A stretch of DNA of 64,000 nucleotides from Shimia sp. R9_2 (GCF_017743735.1 NZ_JAGHRO010000005.1:62001-126000), one strand, 5' to 3'; positions 34,479 through 42,781 are shown, counted from the first letter of the stretch. Numbers and translations: made by a program. Notes: generated by a model from the letters alone, not told the origin.

Positions 34479-34835
34479 TTACTCTTCTGCGGCTGCTTCA
34501 GCTGCTTTTGCAGCTTTCTCTTCTGCGCGGTCTTTGGCTTTCTGGCCTGGTTCCGCTTTCTTAGGGTTGTTGCGCTCTTTCTTCGCCAGAGTGCCTGCTG
34601 CTTCGAGGAAGCGTGCCACACGGTCAGAAGGCTGTGCGCCCTGGTCCAGCCAGTACTGAACGCGCTCCATGTCCAGCTTTACGCGCTCTTCGCTGTCTTT
34701 TGGCAGCAGCGGGTTGTAGGTGCCGAGCTTCTCGATGAAGCGGCCGTCACGTGGCATGCGGCTGTCCGCTGCAACAACGCGGTAGAAAGGGCGCTTTTTG
34801 GAACCGCCGCGGGCGAGACGAATTTTCATAGCCAT
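34479..34835 (-). CDS. rpsP: 30S ribosomal protein S16
   Basis: Ribosomal protein S16, 118 residues: [44 protein letters not shown], followed by a Lys/Ala/Glu-rich tail typical of alphaproteobacteria. ATG at 34835 behind AGGAGATACACCC. A longer open frame upstream covers its leader and is not coding. Confidence 0.97.
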   Translation of the reverse strand: MAMKIRLARGGSKKRPFYRVVAADSRMPRDGRFIEKLGTYNPLLPKDSEERVKLDMERVQYWLDQGAQPSDRVARFLEAAGTLAKKERNNPKKAEPGQKAKDRAEEKAAKAAEAAAEE

Positions 34836-34873
34836 GGGTGTATCTCCTATAATGGCGTTTGCACTTGCGTGCA
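34836..34873 (-). promoter_or_regulatory. rpsP leader with hairpin and CATTATAGGAGAT
   Basis: On the minus strand TGCAC-GCAA-GTGCA (34860-34873) is a five-pair stem closed by a GNRA-type loop, followed five bases later by CATTATAGGAGAT and then the start codon. The rplS leader has the same layout and the same 13-base box. Confidence 0.5.
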
Positions 34874-34939
34874 TATTTGGGTGCACCGTTTTGGTGCGGG
34901 TTGGGTCGAAGGACAGGTCAGTCTCTGCCCAACGGTTTG

Positions 34940-35248
34940 TTATTCCTGATGTTTCTTGTGGTGCTGAATGACCTCAGCGATGATGAAATTCAGGAAATTC
35001 TTGGCGAATTCGGGATCCAGATTGGCCCGTTTCGCAAGATCTTCGAGACGTGCGATCTGCGTGGCTTCGCGCGCGGGATCGGACGGGGGAAGGTCGTGGG
35101 TGGCTTTCAGTTTGCCCACCGCCTGCGTGTGTTTGAACCGCTCGCCCAGTGTGTAGACGAGGATCGCATCGAGGCGGTCGATGCTTTCACGGTGCTCTTT
35201 GAGCACCTCGGCGGCGCGCAGGGCCGCGTCGGTCGCTTGGTCAGTCAA
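34940..35248 (-). CDS. Chorismate mutase, AroQ type
   Basis: Converts chorismate to prephenate for phenylalanine and tyrosine. A 102-residue all-helical AroQ domain: [77 protein letters not shown]. The only start that fits the domain is TTG at 35248, placed eight bases after AAAGG and overlapping the stop of the acetyltransferase upstream by eight bases, so translation is probably coupled and weak. Its product's next enzyme, PheA, is elsewhere in this window (53.2 kb). Confidence 0.9.
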   Translation of the reverse strand: MTDQATDAALRAAEVLKEHRESIDRLDAILVYTLGERFKHTQAVGKLKATHDLPPSDPAREATQIARLEDLAKRANLDPEFAKNFLNFIIAEVIQHHKKHQE

Positions 35249-35846
35249 GGGCGTGGCCTTTCGGTTTGAACATCGGATCGGCGTAGTGGCTGATTTCCAT
35301 CTCGATCGCATCGGCAATCTGAGAGGAGCGCAGTGCATCAGGGCTGGGGTGGCGGTAGACCACATCGTGGCCATCCACGGAGGCGGCGGTTTTGTCCTTC
35401 ACCGCTCCCAGGCGCTCCGCCAGCCGGATGCTGTCGAGATTCTTGGGGTCGATGTAGCTGACCGCGCCGTCCCAGCCCAGCTGTTCATAGAAGTGGCGGC
35501 GCACCGCATGGGTGGCCTCAAGCGCGTAGCCTTTGCCAGCCTTGTCCGGCCAGATGATCCAGGCGATCTCGCGCTCCGGCCATTTGGCAGGGAACCAACC
35601 GCCCGCCATGCCAAGGGTCTCGTCGGTGGCTTTGTCGTGGATCATCCACATGCCGTAGCCGCGGATGTTCCAGTGACCGATTTCCGCCGCATAGAGCATC
35701 CATGTCTCATAGGCATTGAGCGGCCCGCCCATGAAGCGGGAGCGGTAGGAGGCAAAGGTGGCCTTGAAGTTCGGATAGTCCTCAGGCTCCGGACCGCGCA
35801 GTACGAGGCGTTTGGTTTCCAGAACTGGGATGGTTGGCACGGACAT
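35241..35846 (-). CDS. GNAT acetyltransferase 3 of tandem set
   Basis: A 201-residue RimJ/RimL-type acetyltransferase: LETKRLVLRGPEPEDYPNF, EREIAWIIWPDKAGKGYALEATHAVRRHFYEQLGW (acetyl-CoA-binding loop DKAGKGYA) and SIRLAERLGAVKD. It has a C-terminal extension of about 30 residues not seen in the other two. ATG at 35846 overlaps the upstream stop by one base. Substrate unknown. Confidence 0.87.
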   Translation of the reverse strand: MSVPTIPVLETKRLVLRGPEPEDYPNFKATFASYRSRFMGGPLNAYETWMLYAAEIGHWNIRGYGMWMIHDKATDETLGMAGGWFPAKWPEREIAWIIWPDKAGKGYALEATHAVRRHFYEQLGWDGAVSYIDPKNLDSIRLAERLGAVKDKTAASVDGHDVVYRHPSPDALRSSQIADAIEMEISHYADPMFKPKGHALD

Positions 35847-36367
35847 CAGAGCGCCTCCACTTTGGGGTGGCGGTAGACGTGGCAGAATTTGCCAAGGAGT
35901 TCATGCTCGTGTTCGAAAGTCGCACCAAGGCGTTTGGCCATGGCAACAGAACGGCTGTTGGCCGGGGCCAGGTAGCTCATAAGGTGCGAAAGGCCAAAGT
36001 GCTCGGCTGCGTAGGAGCGCGCGGCAATTGCCGCCTCAGACGCATACCCCTTGCCTTCGCCTTCTGCCAGAACACTCCAGCCCAGTTCTGGTTCATGCCA
36101 GCCCGGAGCGTTGATGATGCCGGTCCATCCAAGGAAAGTGCCGGAGGTCTTGTCTTCAAAGTGCCAGAGGCCGTAGCCGCGTACAACCCAATGTCCCAGA
36201 CGGCTTGTCAGGGATGTGAAGGTGGCCGCTTCGTCGCGGGGGCCACCGACAAAGGCGCTGCGGTCAGAGGCATAGAAGGCGACCATGGGCTCCAGATCGG
36301 AAAGCTGCGGCGCGCGCAGGCGCAGTCGCTCGGTTTCGATCTCGGGGATGTTCAGCGTGAGGCTCAT
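35846..36367 (-). CDS. GNAT acetyltransferase 2 of tandem set
   Basis: A 173-residue RimJ/RimL-type acetyltransferase: IETERLRLRAPQLSDLEPMVAFYASDRSAFVGGPRD, ELGWSVLAEGEGKGYASEAAIAARSYA, SVAMAKRLGATFEHEHELLG. It resembles both neighbours in the GHWxxRGYGxW and the GKGYAxEA stretches, which points to tandem duplication. It overlaps the upstream gene by four bases (ATGA). Confidence 0.87.
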   Translation of the reverse strand: MSLTLNIPEIETERLRLRAPQLSDLEPMVAFYASDRSAFVGGPRDEAATFTSLTSRLGHWVVRGYGLWHFEDKTSGTFLGWTGIINAPGWHEPELGWSVLAEGEGKGYASEAAIAARSYAAEHFGLSHLMSYLAPANSRSVAMAKRLGATFEHEHELLGKFCHVYRHPKVEAL

Positions 36368-36903
36368 GCGTAGGCCTCCGGACTTCCGTCATTGTCTTGT
36401 GGGACGTGACGATAGACCAAATCATCCGGGTCGCCGTCTGGTCGGGCTGCGTTGTCGTCGCGCATCGCGCCTAGGCGTTCCGCAAGGCGGATGGAGGCTG
36501 CGTTTTCGGCGCTGATGTAGCTCACCAAGGTGGAAAGCCCTTTGGTGCCAAAGGCCCAGTTGCGTGCGGCTGTTGCCGCTTCAAACGCATATCCTTTGCC
36601 TTGGGCTTCCGGGAAGAAACACCAGCCGATTTCGACTTCGGGAAAGCGTGGCGGTTTGTTGATGCCGACCTGTCCGATGAGAGCGCCGGTTTCTGTCAGC
36701 TCCACCGCCCAGCTGCCATAGCCAAGCCATTGCCAGCTGGTGATCTCAGCTCCGAGCCAACGCCAGAGTTCGTCTGCGGTGATCGGCCCTCCCATATATT
36801 GCGCCCAATCCGTTGCGAAATGCGCGGCCAGCGACTCGAAATCATCGAGCACGTGATGGCGCAGCGTCAGGCGCGGAGTGGATATGGTGGGCGCAATGGT
36901 CAT
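36364..36903 (-). CDS. GNAT acetyltransferase 1 of tandem set
   Basis: A 179-residue RimJ/RimL-type acetyltransferase: ISTPRLTLRHHVLDDFESLAAHFATDWAQYMGGPI, VEIGWCFFPEAQGKGYAFEAATAARNWAF, SIRLAERLGAMRDDNAAR. ATG at 36903, six bases beyond the lipoprotein stop; a GTG at 36924 would give a longer N terminus. First of three paralogous genes whose reading frames touch each other. Confidence 0.86.
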   Translation of the reverse strand: MTIAPTISTPRLTLRHHVLDDFESLAAHFATDWAQYMGGPITADELWRWLGAEITSWQWLGYGSWAVELTETGALIGQVGINKPPRFPEVEIGWCFFPEAQGKGYAFEAATAARNWAFGTKGLSTLVSYISAENAASIRLAERLGAMRDDNAARPDGDPDDLVYRHVPQDNDGSPEAYA

Positions 36904-36908
36904 GTGGC

Positions 36909-37256
36909 TTAGACCCGTGGGCACTCGTCGAGTTCGAAAATGAAGCTGCTGGAGACACCGGACTGGAGCCTCTGGGTGTCATGGCTGACCGGGCGCACTT
37001 CGCGGCAGGCGGTCTGGCGGCGCAGTTCTGAGTCTGCCAGGGCAAAGAGTTTGCCATAGCCGATGGAGCTGCCGGTTTCGGTGAAGTTCACCTCTGCTTC
37101 ATAGGCGCGGGCGGTCACGGTGGCGGGGATGCCATCCAGAACGGTGCGGTAGTCACCCCGGATCGGGCCTTCTGGCAACGTGTCAAGATCGACGGTGATC
37201 AGGTCACCACATGCTGCGAGCGCAGCGAAGAGGGGGATAGAGAGGAGTTTTTTCAC
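36909..37256 (-). CDS. Small lipoprotein, unknown
   Basis: A 115-residue predicted lipoprotein: basic start MKKLL, hydrophobic core, and lipobox LAAC with C16. The mature part has two further cysteines (QTACREV and ELDECPRV) that could form a disulfide. It starts with GTG at 37256, behind AAGGACGCTGATC. Placed between ffh and the acetyltransferases in the same direction. No family recognised. Confidence 0.7.
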   Translation of the reverse strand: MKKLLSIPLFAALAACGDLITVDLDTLPEGPIRGDYRTVLDGIPATVTARAYEAEVNFTETGSSIGYGKLFALADSELRRQTACREVRPVSHDTQRLQSGVSSSFIFELDECPRV

Positions 37257-37280
37257 GATCAGCGTCCTTCGGTGTGTACG

Positions 37281-38807
37281 TTATTTTTTCTTGCCAAAGC
37301 CGGAGAGGCCGGAGGGCAGCCCCATGCCGCCACCAAGGCCGGGCAGGCCACCTGGCAGGCCGCCTTTGGCGCCCATAGCTTTGGCTGCGGCTTCCAGCGC
37401 TTTGGGATCCATTTGAGACGGGTCCATGCCAGCCATGTCGTGGCCGCCTTTGCCGCCCATCATGCCTTTCATGGCTTGCTTGAGCATGCCACCTTTGCCC
37501 ATTTTGCCCATCTTTTTCATCATGTCAGACATCTGGCGCTGCATCTTGAGCAGCTTGTTGAGGTCGGAGACCTCCATGCCGGAGCCTGCGGCGATCCGCT
37601 TTTTGCGGGACGCTTGAAGGATCTGCGGGTTGGCGCGTTCCATTTTGGTCATGGATTGGATCATGGCGATCTGGCGCTTGATCATGCGGTCATCAAAGCC
37701 CGCGTCCTGCACCTGTTTGGCCATTTTGCCCATGCCGGGAAGCATGCCCATCATGCCTTCCATGCCGCCCATCTTCTGCATCTGTTCAAGCTGCATCTTC
37801 AGGTCGTTCATGTTGAAGCGGCCCTTCTGGAAGCGCTTCATCATGCGTTCGGCCTGTTCAGCCTCGATGGTTTCCTGGGCTTTCTCAACAAGGGCAACAA
37901 TGTCGCCCATGCCCAGAATGCGGCCTGCGATCCGGTCCGGCTCGAAGGTTTCGAGTGCGTCCATTTTCTCGCCGAGGCCGACGTATTTGATCGGTTTGCC
38001 GGTCACGGCGCGCATCGACAGGGCGGCACCGCCACGGCCGTCACCGTCCATACGGGTCAGGACCACGCCGGAGATGCCGATTTTGCCGTCAAATTCTTCG
38101 GCCACCTCAACGGCCACCTGACCGGTGAGGCCGTCGACAACGAGGAGGGTTTCGCGCGGGTTCACCACGTCGCGCACATCCTTGACCTCTTTCATCAGGG
38201 TCTCGTCGATCTGCAAGCGGCCAGCGGTGTCGAGCATATAAACGTCATAGCCGCCGAGCGTCGCCTGCTGTTTGGCACGTTTGGCGATCTGCACAGCGCT
38301 TTCGCCCTGCACAATCGGCAGCGTGTCCACACCGATCTGGGTGCCGAGCACGGCGAGCTGTTGCATCGCGGCGGGGCGGTAGATGTCAAGCGAGGCCATC
38401 AGCACGCGCTTGCCGTCTTTCTCGGTCAGGCGTTTGGCAAGCTTACCGGTGGTGGTGGTTTTACCGGAGCCCTGCAGACCCACCATCAGGATCGGGGCAG
38501 GCGGGTTGTCCACTTTCAGGGCACCGAGGTCTTCGCCTTCGCCGCCTGCGAGCACGTTTTTCAGCTCGTCATGAACGATTTTTACAACCTGCTGGCCCGG
38601 GGTCACAGATTTGGTGACGGCCTGGCCGGTGGCTTTTTCCTGAACCGCTTTGACAAAGTCGCGCGCGACGGGCAGCGAAACGTCAGCCTCAAGCAGGGCC
38701 ACGCGCACTTCGCGCAGCGCGGTTTTGACGTCGTCTTCAGAGAGCGCACCCTGTTTGGTGAGACGATCAAAGACACCCGAGAGGCGTTCGCTTAGATTTT
38801 CAAACAT
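37281..38807 (-). CDS. ffh: Signal recognition particle protein Ffh
   Basis: GTPase that binds SRP RNA and signal sequences of nascent membrane proteins. N domain, then G domain with GLQGSGKTTTTGKLAKRL, DTAGRLQ and TRMDGDGRGGAALS, then a Met-rich M domain (GSGMEVSDLNKLLKMQRQMSDMMKKM). 508 residues with a Gly/Met-rich tail. ATG at 38807 behind AAAGGAACCGGTAGCG. Its RNA partner is encoded at 55.8 kb in this window. Confidence 0.98.
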   Translation of the reverse strand: MFENLSERLSGVFDRLTKQGALSEDDVKTALREVRVALLEADVSLPVARDFVKAVQEKATGQAVTKSVTPGQQVVKIVHDELKNVLAGGEGEDLGALKVDNPPAPILMVGLQGSGKTTTTGKLAKRLTEKDGKRVLMASLDIYRPAAMQQLAVLGTQIGVDTLPIVQGESAVQIAKRAKQQATLGGYDVYMLDTAGRLQIDETLMKEVKDVRDVVNPRETLLVVDGLTGQVAVEVAEEFDGKIGISGVVLTRMDGDGRGGAALSMRAVTGKPIKYVGLGEKMDALETFEPDRIAGRILGMGDIVALVEKAQETIEAEQAERMMKRFQKGRFNMNDLKMQLEQMQKMGGMEGMMGMLPGMGKMAKQVQDAGFDDRMIKRQIAMIQSMTKMERANPQILQASRKKRIAAGSGMEVSDLNKLLKMQRQMSDMMKKMGKMGKGGMLKQAMKGMMGGKGGHDMAGMDPSQMDPKALEAAAKAMGAKGGLPGGLPGLGGGMGLPSGLSGFGKKK

Positions 38808-39081
38808 CGCTACCGGTTCCTTTTCACCGTTTCATATCTGGCCCGAACATATGTGCGAACCGCCCAAACGCCAATGTCCCCCGTGGGCGAAACTCGCTGA
38901 CGGGGGGCGATCCCGGCACATAGGCCAAGGGACCGGAAGTTTGACGGACTCCCGGAATTGCTGCGCGTTTACGCCTGTGAGGGCGTTGAGTCAACAGGAG
39001 TTGCCGGATTTGGGCTTTCGCTTGCCTTTCAGCTGCTGCATGTCTGCTGGAAAGAAGGTGGCAGGGATCAGGGAGACGGTC
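38808..39081. other. Intergenic region, ffh / prolyl-tRNA deacylase promoters
   Basis: About 270 bases between divergent genes. Frames crossing it have no ribosome site or family resemblance. It contains GAAC-N8-GAAC at 38845-38860, which misses the N7 spacing of an alphaproteobacterial LexA box. Nothing else recognisable. Confidence 0.5.
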
Positions 39082-39618
39082 ATGGATGCATCATCAGAGT
39101 TTCAGGACAGCCTGCCTGTCAGTTCGGACGCGCTGTTGGCGCAGCTTGAAGCCTGGGGGCTGGACTATGCGCTGCATGAACATGTGCCGCTGCGCACCGT
39201 TGAGGATGCCAAATCGGTTGAGGCGGCGATGGAGGTTGCGGGGGAACGCGCGTTTCGGGTGAAGAACCTCTATCTGCGGGACAAGAAGAAGCGCAACTAT
39301 CTGGTGACGCTGGAGCAGGACCGCGAGATTGACCTTAAGGCGCTGGGGGCGCAGCTGGGCGCGGGTAATCTGTCGTTTGGCTCCGCTGACCGATTGTTGG
39401 AAAACCTCGGCGTGCGGCCCGGTGCGGTGACGCCGCTGGCGATGATCAATGGCGCAGAGAAAGGCGTGCGCTTCTTTATGGATGCGGATGTGCAGAGCGC
39501 GGAGCGCATCTATATGCATCCGCTGGTCAATGACCGGACAGTTGCGATGTCTGTTGCGGATCTCTGGGCGTTTTTTGAGCGTATTGATGTGTCGCCAGAG
39601 ATGCTGGAGCTGGGGTAG
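39082..39618 (+). CDS. YbaK/ProX-type prolyl-tRNA deacylase
   Basis: Free-standing trans-editing domain that removes wrongly attached amino acid (Ala or Cys) from tRNA-Pro. The 178-residue protein fits the ProX/PrdX subgroup: HEHVPLRTVEDA, RAFRVKNLYLRDKKKRNYLVTL with the conserved lysine, SFGSADRLLENLGVRPGAVTPLAMIN, and the C-terminal IYMHPLVNDRTVAMS. ATG at 39082 behind GGGAGACGGTC; much of the open frame upstream runs antisense into ffh and is not coding. Confidence 0.9.
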   Translation: MDASSEFQDSLPVSSDALLAQLEAWGLDYALHEHVPLRTVEDAKSVEAAMEVAGERAFRVKNLYLRDKKKRNYLVTLEQDREIDLKALGAQLGAGNLSFGSADRLLENLGVRPGAVTPLAMINGAEKGVRFFMDADVQSAERIYMHPLVNDRTVAMSVADLWAFFERIDVSPEMLELG

Positions 39619-39680
39619 GGGCGTTGCCCCTCTCGCAGCAAACTGCGATCACCCCAGAGTATTTTTGGCAGAATGAAGAG
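39618..39680 (+). repeat. Dispersed composite hairpin element, copy E
   Basis: GGGGC-GTT-GCCCC (39618-39630) starts at the last base of the stop codon of the deacylase; TCGCAG-CAAA-CTGCGA follows (39633-39648), then the tail CACCCCAGAGTATTTTTGGC with AGAATGAAGAG (39650-39680). It lies between convergent genes. Confidence 0.72.
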
Positions 39681-39682
39681 GG

Positions 39683-40228
39683 TTAGGCCGCTTTGGGCGC
39701 CACTTCTTCGCCGTTTTTGTTGAGGATGGTGACATCGGCGATGCCGACAAACCCCAGCACAAAGCGCAGGTAGTGTGAGGCAAAGTCGATGTCGGACCCG
39801 ATCTCCGTGCCGCCGGAAGCGAAGGTGATGATGGCTTTTTTGCCTTCAAGCAGGCCTTTGGGGCCTTCTTCGGTATAGGCAAAGGTGACACCGGCGCGGG
39901 CGATCTGGTCAATCCAGGCTTTGAGTTTGGCGGGGATCGAGAAGTTGTAGATCGCAACGCCGATCACCAGCGTGTCGGCTTCCTGAAGCTCGGCTACCAG
40001 CCCGTCAGATGTGGCGAGCGCGGCGTTTTGTGCCTCGGTGCGCGCCTCTGGCGGGGTGAAGGTGGCCTGAGTGAAGGCTTCATCCAAGAAGGGCAGATCT
40101 GTTTGGGCCAGATCGCGGCGGATGACTTTATCGGCATTCTGATCAGCGACCAGTTTGGCGGAGGCCTGACGGGAGGCGGAGTCGGCGAAACGGGCGGAGC
40201 TGTCGATGTGCAAGACGGTGTTGGACAT
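39683..40228 (-). CDS. azoR: FMN-dependent NADH-azoreductase
   Basis: Flavodoxin-fold quinone/azo-compound reductase of 181 residues: VLHIDSSARFADSASRQASAKLV, FMN-site stretches VIGVAIYNFSIPAKLKAWIDQIARAGVTFAY and FASGGTEIG. Probably protects from quinones by two-electron reduction. ATG at 40228. Divergent from a LysR-type regulator with a palindrome between, the usual local-control arrangement. Confidence 0.93.
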   Translation of the reverse strand: MSNTVLHIDSSARFADSASRQASAKLVADQNADKVIRRDLAQTDLPFLDEAFTQATFTPPEARTEAQNAALATSDGLVAELQEADTLVIGVAIYNFSIPAKLKAWIDQIARAGVTFAYTEEGPKGLLEGKKAIITFASGGTEIGSDIDFASHYLRFVLGFVGIADVTILNKNGEEVAPKAA

Positions 40229-40306
40229 GGGGTGTTCCTTTGAGAGGTGGCTGCGTTGTGTCCTAGAATTGAGCATTGCGTCTTTGCGCGCAATTGCAGA
40301 TATTGC

Positions 40307-40327
40307 GCATATTGTGTTTGAATATGC
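40307..40327. promoter_or_regulatory. Palindrome between azoR and lysR, candidate operator
   Basis: GCATATT, seven bases, AATATGC: perfect 7-base arms in the 128-base divergent region, about 30 bases before the lysR ATG. Dyads like this are typical LysR-type binding sites. Confidence 0.45.
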
Positions 40328-40356
40328 ACAGTCAGCGCGGTTGCGGAGAGGATGTC

Positions 40357-41241
40357 ATGAAGAATTGGGACGAGGTGCGCACAGCCTTTCAGGTGGCGCG
40401 ATTGGGCACGGTGAGCGGCGCAGCGGAAGCGCTTGGGGTCCATCATGCCACGGTCATTCGACATATTGACGCGCTGGAAGGGCAGTTGGGCGTGAAGCTG
40501 TTTCAGCGCCATGCGCGCGGCTATACGGCGACGGAAGCGGGCGAAGATCTGATGCGGGTGGCGCAGGCCACGGATGATCAGTTTGGCCAGCTGGAAGGCC
40601 GCATCAAGGGGCGCGGCGCAGATGTGGCCGGGGAACTGGTGGTCACGTCTCTGGCAGGGTTTGCGCCGCTGCTCTCCCCAATCCTTGCAGATTTTCAGGC
40701 GGAGCATCCGGATGTTCTGGTGCGATTTCTGACCGGCGATCGGGTGTTTCGGCTGGAGTACGGTGAGGCCCATGTGGCGATCCGGGCCGGGGCAGGTGAC
40801 GTGCAGCCAGACAACGTGGTGCAGCCGCTGGCGCAGATGCCAAACGCGCTGTTTGCGTCCCGGAGCTATATCGACCGGTACGGCCTGCCCAAGGATGAGG
40901 CCGATCTTGTGAACCACCGCTTTGTCGGGCACGACAATCCAGACAGCCGTGCGCCGTTTGACCGCTGGCTCAAGACCCATGTGCCGCGTGAAAATGTGGT
41001 GTTCCGCTCGACCTCTGATCGGGCCATGGAAGAAGCGGTGCAGGCCGGTGCCGGGCTGGGCTTCATGCCGGTATGGGCGGCCACATATTGTAAGGAGGTC
41101 GTTGAGGTGTTGCCGACGCGGCCGGAATGGGACGCGCCTGTGCGCATCATCACCCATGTGGATTTGCATCGCACCATCAAGGTGCAGACCTTCCTGACGT
41201 TTCTGAAAGAACGCGCTGGTGCCTGGGTCGCCGGCATATGA
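40357..41241 (+). CDS. LysR-family regulator next to azoR
   Basis: A 294-residue LysR-type regulator. N-terminal helix-turn-helix: FQVARLGTVSGAAEALGVHHATVIRHIDALEGQLGVKLFQRHARGYTATEAG; effector domain follows. ATG at 40357 behind GGAGAGGATGTC. It probably controls azoR, and its stop overlaps the start of the EamA-family transporter by four bases (ATGA), so the transporter is made with it. Confidence 0.9.
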   Translation: MKNWDEVRTAFQVARLGTVSGAAEALGVHHATVIRHIDALEGQLGVKLFQRHARGYTATEAGEDLMRVAQATDDQFGQLEGRIKGRGADVAGELVVTSLAGFAPLLSPILADFQAEHPDVLVRFLTGDRVFRLEYGEAHVAIRAGAGDVQPDNVVQPLAQMPNALFASRSYIDRYGLPKDEADLVNHRFVGHDNPDSRAPFDRWLKTHVPRENVVFRSTSDRAMEEAVQAGAGLGFMPVWAATYCKEVVEVLPTRPEWDAPVRIITHVDLHRTIKVQTFLTFLKERAGAWVAGI

Positions 41242-42155
41242 GCGATACGATGAAGATGGCCGCAAAACCAAAGCTGGGCCTGCCGCTGCGGGGGCATTTG
41301 GCGATGCTGCTGTTCTCCGCGCTGGTGGCGGGATCCTTTTCGCTGGGCTCTTTGAGCGCCAATGCGGTGGAGCCTGCGGCGTTGAATGCGGTGCGGTTTC
41401 TGATCGCGGCGGTGGTGATCGGAGTGGCGGCGCTGGCCACCAAGGGGCTGCCGCGCACGGCATGGCGCGCACCGTGGCGCTATCTGATCCTAGGCGGTCT
41501 GTTTGCCGGATATTTTGTGCTGATGTTTGAAGGGTTAAAAACAGCGCATCCGGTGAGCACAGCGGCGGTTTTCACCCTGACGCCGGTGATGTCGGCGGTG
41601 TTTGGCTGGGGGCTGCTTGGGCAGATCACCACACGGCGGATGCTGTTGGCGCTGGCCATTGGTGCGGTGGGCGCGCTTTGGGTGATTTTTCGGGCCGATT
41701 GGGCCGCGTTCCGGCGGTTTGAGGTCGGGCAGGGGGAAATCTACTACTTCTGGGGCTGCATGTTGCATGCACTTTATACGCCGATGGTGCGCAAGCTGAA
41801 CCGGGGCGAAGCGCCGGTGGTGTTCACCTTTGGCACGCTGGTGGCGGGGTTTTTGATCCTGTCCGTGTTCGGTGCGTCTGACATCCTCGCGACAGATTGG
41901 TTTGCATTGGACCGTGTGGTTTGGACAGCCATCGTGTATCTGGCCGTCTTCGCTAGTGCGGTGACCTTTGTCCTTGTGCAGTTTGCCTCGCTCAACCTGC
42001 CAAGTGCCAAGGTGATGGCCTATACCTATCTGGTGCCAAGCTGGGTGATCTGTTGGGAGATTGCGCTTGGGAATGGTGCGCCAACCGGTCTGGTGCTGGT
42101 TGGGATCGGTTTGACCTGCATTGCGCTGTTGATGCTGCTTGAGGGGGATACCTAG
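41238..42155 (+). CDS. EamA/DMT-family transporter
   Basis: A 305-residue, ten-segment drug/metabolite transporter with two EamA halves: the first from LFSALVAGSFSLGSLSANAVEPAALNAVRFLIAA, the second from YYFWGCMLHALYTPMVRKL to LPSAKVMAYTYLVPSWVICWEIALGNGAP. ATG at 41238 overlaps the lysR stop. Coupling to a regulator beside an azo/quinone reductase hints at export of a toxic or redox-active compound; no direct evidence. Confidence 0.87.
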   Translation: MSDTMKMAAKPKLGLPLRGHLAMLLFSALVAGSFSLGSLSANAVEPAALNAVRFLIAAVVIGVAALATKGLPRTAWRAPWRYLILGGLFAGYFVLMFEGLKTAHPVSTAAVFTLTPVMSAVFGWGLLGQITTRRMLLALAIGAVGALWVIFRADWAAFRRFEVGQGEIYYFWGCMLHALYTPMVRKLNRGEAPVVFTFGTLVAGFLILSVFGASDILATDWFALDRVVWTAIVYLAVFASAVTFVLVQFASLNLPSAKVMAYTYLVPSWVICWEIALGNGAPTGLVLVGIGLTCIALLMLLEGDT

Positions 42156-42499
42156 ACAGTATCGCCTGCTGGAGGCGTGTCGGTGAGCTCGACCTCAAGG
42201 AAGCGTTCAAACGCATCCAGATGGATGGGTTCAAACTGTCCGAACCCTTGCATCCAGACAGAGGCGGCGCGCAGGGCGTCTGGCTCGAGCTTGCACCATT
42301 TCACACGGCCGCGCTTTTCCTGTGAGATCAGGCCTGCCTTGGTCAGGATCATCAGGTGCTTGGAAATCGCGGCGAGGGACATCTCAAAAGGCTCTGCCAC
42401 ATCGGTGACCGCCATGTCATCTTCCAGAAGCATGGTGAGGATCGCGCGGCGGGTTGGGTCGGCAAGCGCGGAGAAGACTGTATCTAAAGATGACGCCAT
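42152..42499 (-). CDS. ArsR-family regulator
   Basis: A 115-residue winged-helix repressor: ALADPTRRAILTMLLEDDMAVTDVAEPFEMSLAAISKHLMILTKAGLISQEKRGRVKWCKL. The pattern (SLAAISKHL, RGRVKWCKLEPDAL) is that of the group often paired with SRPBCC or AHSA1 genes rather than metal sensors; no Cys metal motif is seen. ATG at 42499. Overlaps the EamA-family transporter end by four bases on the other strand. Confidence 0.88.
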   Translation of the reverse strand: MASSLDTVFSALADPTRRAILTMLLEDDMAVTDVAEPFEMSLAAISKHLMILTKAGLISQEKRGRVKWCKLEPDALRAASVWMQGFGQFEPIHLDAFERFLEVELTDTPPAGDTV

Positions 42500-42550
42500 G
42501 AGGCTTATGTAACGATGCAACGCCCATTGTGAAAGGGACTTGCCGGGCGC

Positions 42551-42781
42551 TCAGCCATAAGGATGGTGTGTGTGCTGCGAGGGCAGCTGTGATCTGCGAG
42601 GTTCAAGGTCTGTGGCTGTCAGGCCGATGTCCCGCGCCAGATGATCGGAGAGCGGCGGGTAAAATTGGCGTGCATCCGTGAGGTGGCGGAAGAGCCAGCG
42701 CAGCATATGGCGCGGGGACGGCCAACCCTTTTGGGCATGAGGTATCGTTGCGCGGCGTGGCGCAGTTTTGGCTCTGGGCAT
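42551..42781 (-). CDS. DUF1127-like small basic protein
   Basis: A 76-residue basic protein. Its C-terminal half, LSDHLARDIGLTATDLEPRR, matches the DUF1127 signature; before it is a basic Arg/Pro-rich region. ATG at 42781 is the likely start; a TTG at 42817 would add 12 residues. Divergent from a LysR gene. Other DUF1127 proteins in alphaproteobacteria are linked to RNA turnover and phosphate or carbon responses; the role of this one is not known. Confidence 0.6.
   Translation of the reverse strand: MPRAKTAPRRATIPHAQKGWPSPRHMLRWLFRHLTDARQFYPPLSDHLARDIGLTATDLEPRRSQLPSQHTHHPYG

Noticed and set aside
37272-38795. 507-residue open frame antisense to ffh
   Set aside because: It mirrors ffh, which has full family motifs. 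The antisense product is a His/Phe/Ala-rich low-complexity translation, as expected from codon bias.
38845-38860. GAAC-N8-GAAC resembling a LexA box near ffh
   Set aside because: The alphaproteobacterial box needs GAAC-N7-GAAC; the spacing is eight.
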